Shown here: one piece after another, positions 63,486 to 64,000 of the stretch
How positions within the stretch are numbered: position 1 is the stretch's first letter
How the letters are laid out: every line of letters starts with the position of its first letter
Source of the DNA: Phalacrocorax aristotelis
Taxonomy: Eukaryota; Chordata; Aves; Suliformes; Phalacrocoracidae
Assembly: GCF_949628215.1 (NCBI RefSeq)
Contig: NC_134280.1
Location: 5,653,795-5,717,794 of the forward strand
Direction of reading: 5' to 3'
Length of the DNA: 64,000 nucleotides
The notes under the pieces: model-generated
Told to the model about the DNA's origin: nothing
Seen by the model: only the letters and a program-made list of their open reading frames with translations
Databases searched by the model: none
Program-made: the position numbers and the translations under genes

Positions 63486-64000
63486 AGGGTGAGGTAGGCA
63501 GTAAAGTGGAAGAAAAGGACAAGTGAAAAGTAGATGTCCTTAACTTCTCCAGAATGTTTTCGTTTTCCTTCCTTGTTCTACATAAGCAGATTCACTCTGG
63601 GTCTATAAAGCTCTCACATTTATCTTGCAATAACTGTCCCCAGAGCTTCAACCTTTTTACTGAACTACCTTTAAAAAAAGCTCTAAGTGAAAGTTTAACA
63701 ACCCCTCTCCTCCAATAAAGATTGTTCAATAAAATCATAACTGTGTATTTCTTGGCCCAAATCCACGTATCTGATTCTGTGTAGATGCAGGGCAAAACTA
63801 GCTGAAAGACTAGGAGAACATCCACCAGATTTACTCTCCTGGTTTTTAATTTGCTTATTTTTGTCTCTGCCTGCACCCTCCCCCTACCCCTGCTTTTCCT
63901 TTATTTGCTTTTGGTGCAGCAGAAGTTTCTGAGGCAGTGTTGGTATGTCTGGTGTAGGAGCCCTAGCTTCACATCTTCTTGCCATATGTATTTTAAACCA

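Larger units (their letters stand above)
42825..64000 (+). other. LRP1B: LRP1B intron 1, 5' part (continues beyond window)
   Basis: The intron begins with the donor GTAAGG (exon side GAG), a near-consensus U1 site. It runs at least 21 kb to the window end. No segment resembling exon 2 (an LDL-receptor class A repeat with the CDGDPDCPDDSDE-type acidic cysteine motif) is visible. In mammals this first intron is very large, so this is expected. After the CpG island ends the sequence is AT-rich, with poly(A)/poly(T) runs, a TTTA repeat, a GT microsatellite, a purine-rich tract and two possible ancient repeat fragments listed separately. Open frames here are short and lack protein-family features. 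Confidence 0.75.

Noticed and set aside
1..64000. tRNA, rRNA, CRISPR array, phage or bacterial operon
   Set aside because: No cloverleaf with A/B boxes, no rRNA-like conserved block, no regularly spaced direct repeats with unique spacers, and no gene-dense coding pattern.

Overview
This is vertebrate nuclear DNA, almost certainly from a bird. It carries a CR1 (chicken repeat 1) LINE tail ending in the avian-type ATTCTGTG 8-mer. Interspersed repeats are few, the sequence is AT-rich and CpG-poor, and there is one dense CpG island. There is no bacterial-style gene organisation; the many short open frames are what non-coding DNA gives by chance.

Only one real protein-coding segment can be supported. 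A CpG island (about 42,405-43,310) holds a first exon whose first ATG (42,743) opens a 27-residue signal peptide. The exon ends at a strong GAG|GTAAGG donor after base 42,824, with the next codon split after its first base (phase 1). From memory of the human protein, 14 of the 27 residues match the start of LRP1B, the giant LDL-receptor-family endocytic receptor, and the exon length and phase fit. The call is therefore LRP1B exon 1, transcribed left to right.

Layout: 1-42,400 is the gene-free upstream flank of LRP1B. It contains a 5'-truncated CR1 copy (1,731-1,990) that keeps the last 59 codons of its ORF2, simple repeats, an 18-bp x 6 minisatellite (36,551-36,658), several perfect palindromes, and some CpG-retaining patches (16.2-19.8 kb and 39.15-39.34 kb). 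42,405-43,310 is the promoter and exon 1. 42,825-64,000 is the 5' part of LRP1B intron 1, with microsatellites, a purine-rich tract, two possible ancient repeat fragments and no recognisable exon 2.

I found no rRNA, tRNA, CRISPR array, complete transposon or novel multi-gene system. The observations that merit a second look are the coding-compatible minisatellite, the CpG-retaining patches in the gene desert, an 18-bp E-box palindrome, a duplicated octamer element, and an exon-like block in intron 1 with good splice signals but a frame-breaking length.
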